Assembly (NCBI GenBank): GCA_013214885.1
Contig: JABSRS010000244.1
Span: forward strand, 1 to 5,655
Length of the DNA stretch: 5,655 bases
Reading direction: 5' to 3'
From: Gammaproteobacteria bacterium
Lineage (GTDB): Bacteria; Pseudomonadota; Gammaproteobacteria; Enterobacterales; Psychrobiaceae
Shown: positions 5,379-5,655 of the stretch, piece by piece
Numbering within the stretch: the first letter of the stretch is position 1
Layout of the letters: the number at the start of each line of letters is the position of its first letter
The notes under the pieces: generated by a model
The model's input: only the letters and a program-made list of their open reading frames with translations
Told to the model about the DNA's origin: nothing
Databases searched by the model: none
Program-made: the position numbers and the translations under genes

Positions 5379-5655
5379 ATGAACAAATTAGAACAACTTA
5401 AAGCAATGACCAGTGTGGTCGCTGATACGGGTGACATTGAAGCCATCAAGTTATATCAGCCTCAAGATGCCACGACTAATCCATCATTGATCCTTAAAGC
5501 GGCCCAAATGCCCCAGTATCAAGAGCTAGTCAGTGATGCTATCAGCCAAGCTAAAAAGCAGCCAGGGGATCAACAACAGCAACTTTCTTATTCCTGTGAT
5601 TATTTAGCGGTCGCTATTGGTAAGGAAATTTTAACCACTATCCCTGGTCGTATTT
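5379..5655 (+). CDS. tal: Transaldolase, N-terminal 92 residues (partial at window edge)
   Basis: Transaldolase moves a dihydroxyacetone unit between sugar phosphates (sedoheptulose-7-phosphate and glyceraldehyde-3-phosphate to erythrose-4-phosphate and fructose-6-phosphate) in the non-oxidative pentose phosphate pathway. The protein begins [19 protein letters not shown]. It carries [25 protein letters not shown] (residues 14-38), the first hallmark of TalB-type enzymes, with Asp16 and Asn34 matching E. coli Asp17 and Asn35 of the active site. The segment [17 protein letters not shown] follows. The Schiff-base lysine (132 in E. coli) is beyond the window. A very good Shine-Dalgarno (AGGAG, 5368-5372) sits 6 nt before the ATG. 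The middle ([17 protein letters not shown]) differs from the usual enterobacterial sequence but is in a variable part. In Shewanella, pgi is a near neighbour of tal, which fits a shared sugar-phosphate role but is not visible here. Confidence 0.95.
   Translation, partial: MNKLEQLKAMTSVVADTGDIEAIKLYQPQDATTNPSLILKAAQMPQYQELVSDAISQAKKQPGDQQQQLSYSCDYLAVAIGKEILTTIPGRI

Overview
The window looks like chromosomal core DNA from a marine-type gammaproteobacterium of the order Alteromonadales, most like Shewanella or a near relative. The evidence is protein-level resemblance (RibF opening MELIRGIHNI, a gammaproteobacterial S20, a TalB-type transaldolase), a moderate GC content (estimated by eye at low to mid 40s percent), and a gene order (ribF, murJ, rpsT, M28 peptidase, yaaA, tal) that matches what I remember of Shewanella chromosomes. 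The genus is inference; no search was possible.

Layout from left to right. Positions 1-424 (minus) hold the N-terminal part of ribF, the FMN/FAD synthesis enzyme, cut by the window edge. Positions 497-2062 (minus) hold murJ, the lipid II flippase. It probably starts at a TTG at 2062, not at the upstream ATG at 2164. The gap between murJ and ribF carries a strong sigma70-like promoter, so ribF can be transcribed independently as well as by read-through. Positions 2063-2398 are a divergent control region between murJ and rpsT. It has a good rpsT promoter (TTGATA-N17-CATAAT) with a C-rich discriminator, a candidate murJ promoter, and three inverted repeats, one of them abutting the rpsT Shine-Dalgarno sequence. 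Positions 2399-2659 (plus) are rpsT (ribosomal protein S20), also with a TTG start, followed by a textbook intrinsic terminator. Positions 2805-4208 (plus) encode an exported M28-family metallopeptidase with all metal ligands intact. It converges on yaaA (4275-5045, minus), the peroxide-stress protein, and an 11-bp inverted repeat lies between the two stop codons. A 333-bp AT-rich divergent intergenic region (5046-5378) follows, then the first 92 codons of tal (transaldolase, plus) run off the right edge.

These are housekeeping genes: flavin cofactors, cell-wall precursor export, translation, periplasmic peptide turnover, oxidative-stress iron control and the pentose phosphate pathway. They are neighbours, not one pathway. 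I see no mobile element, CRISPR array, tRNA, rRNA or defence-like cassette, and no evidence for a previously undescribed system. What deserves a second look is regulatory: the two TTG starts flanking the rpsT/murJ divergent region, the palindromes within it, and the unexplained structure upstream of tal.
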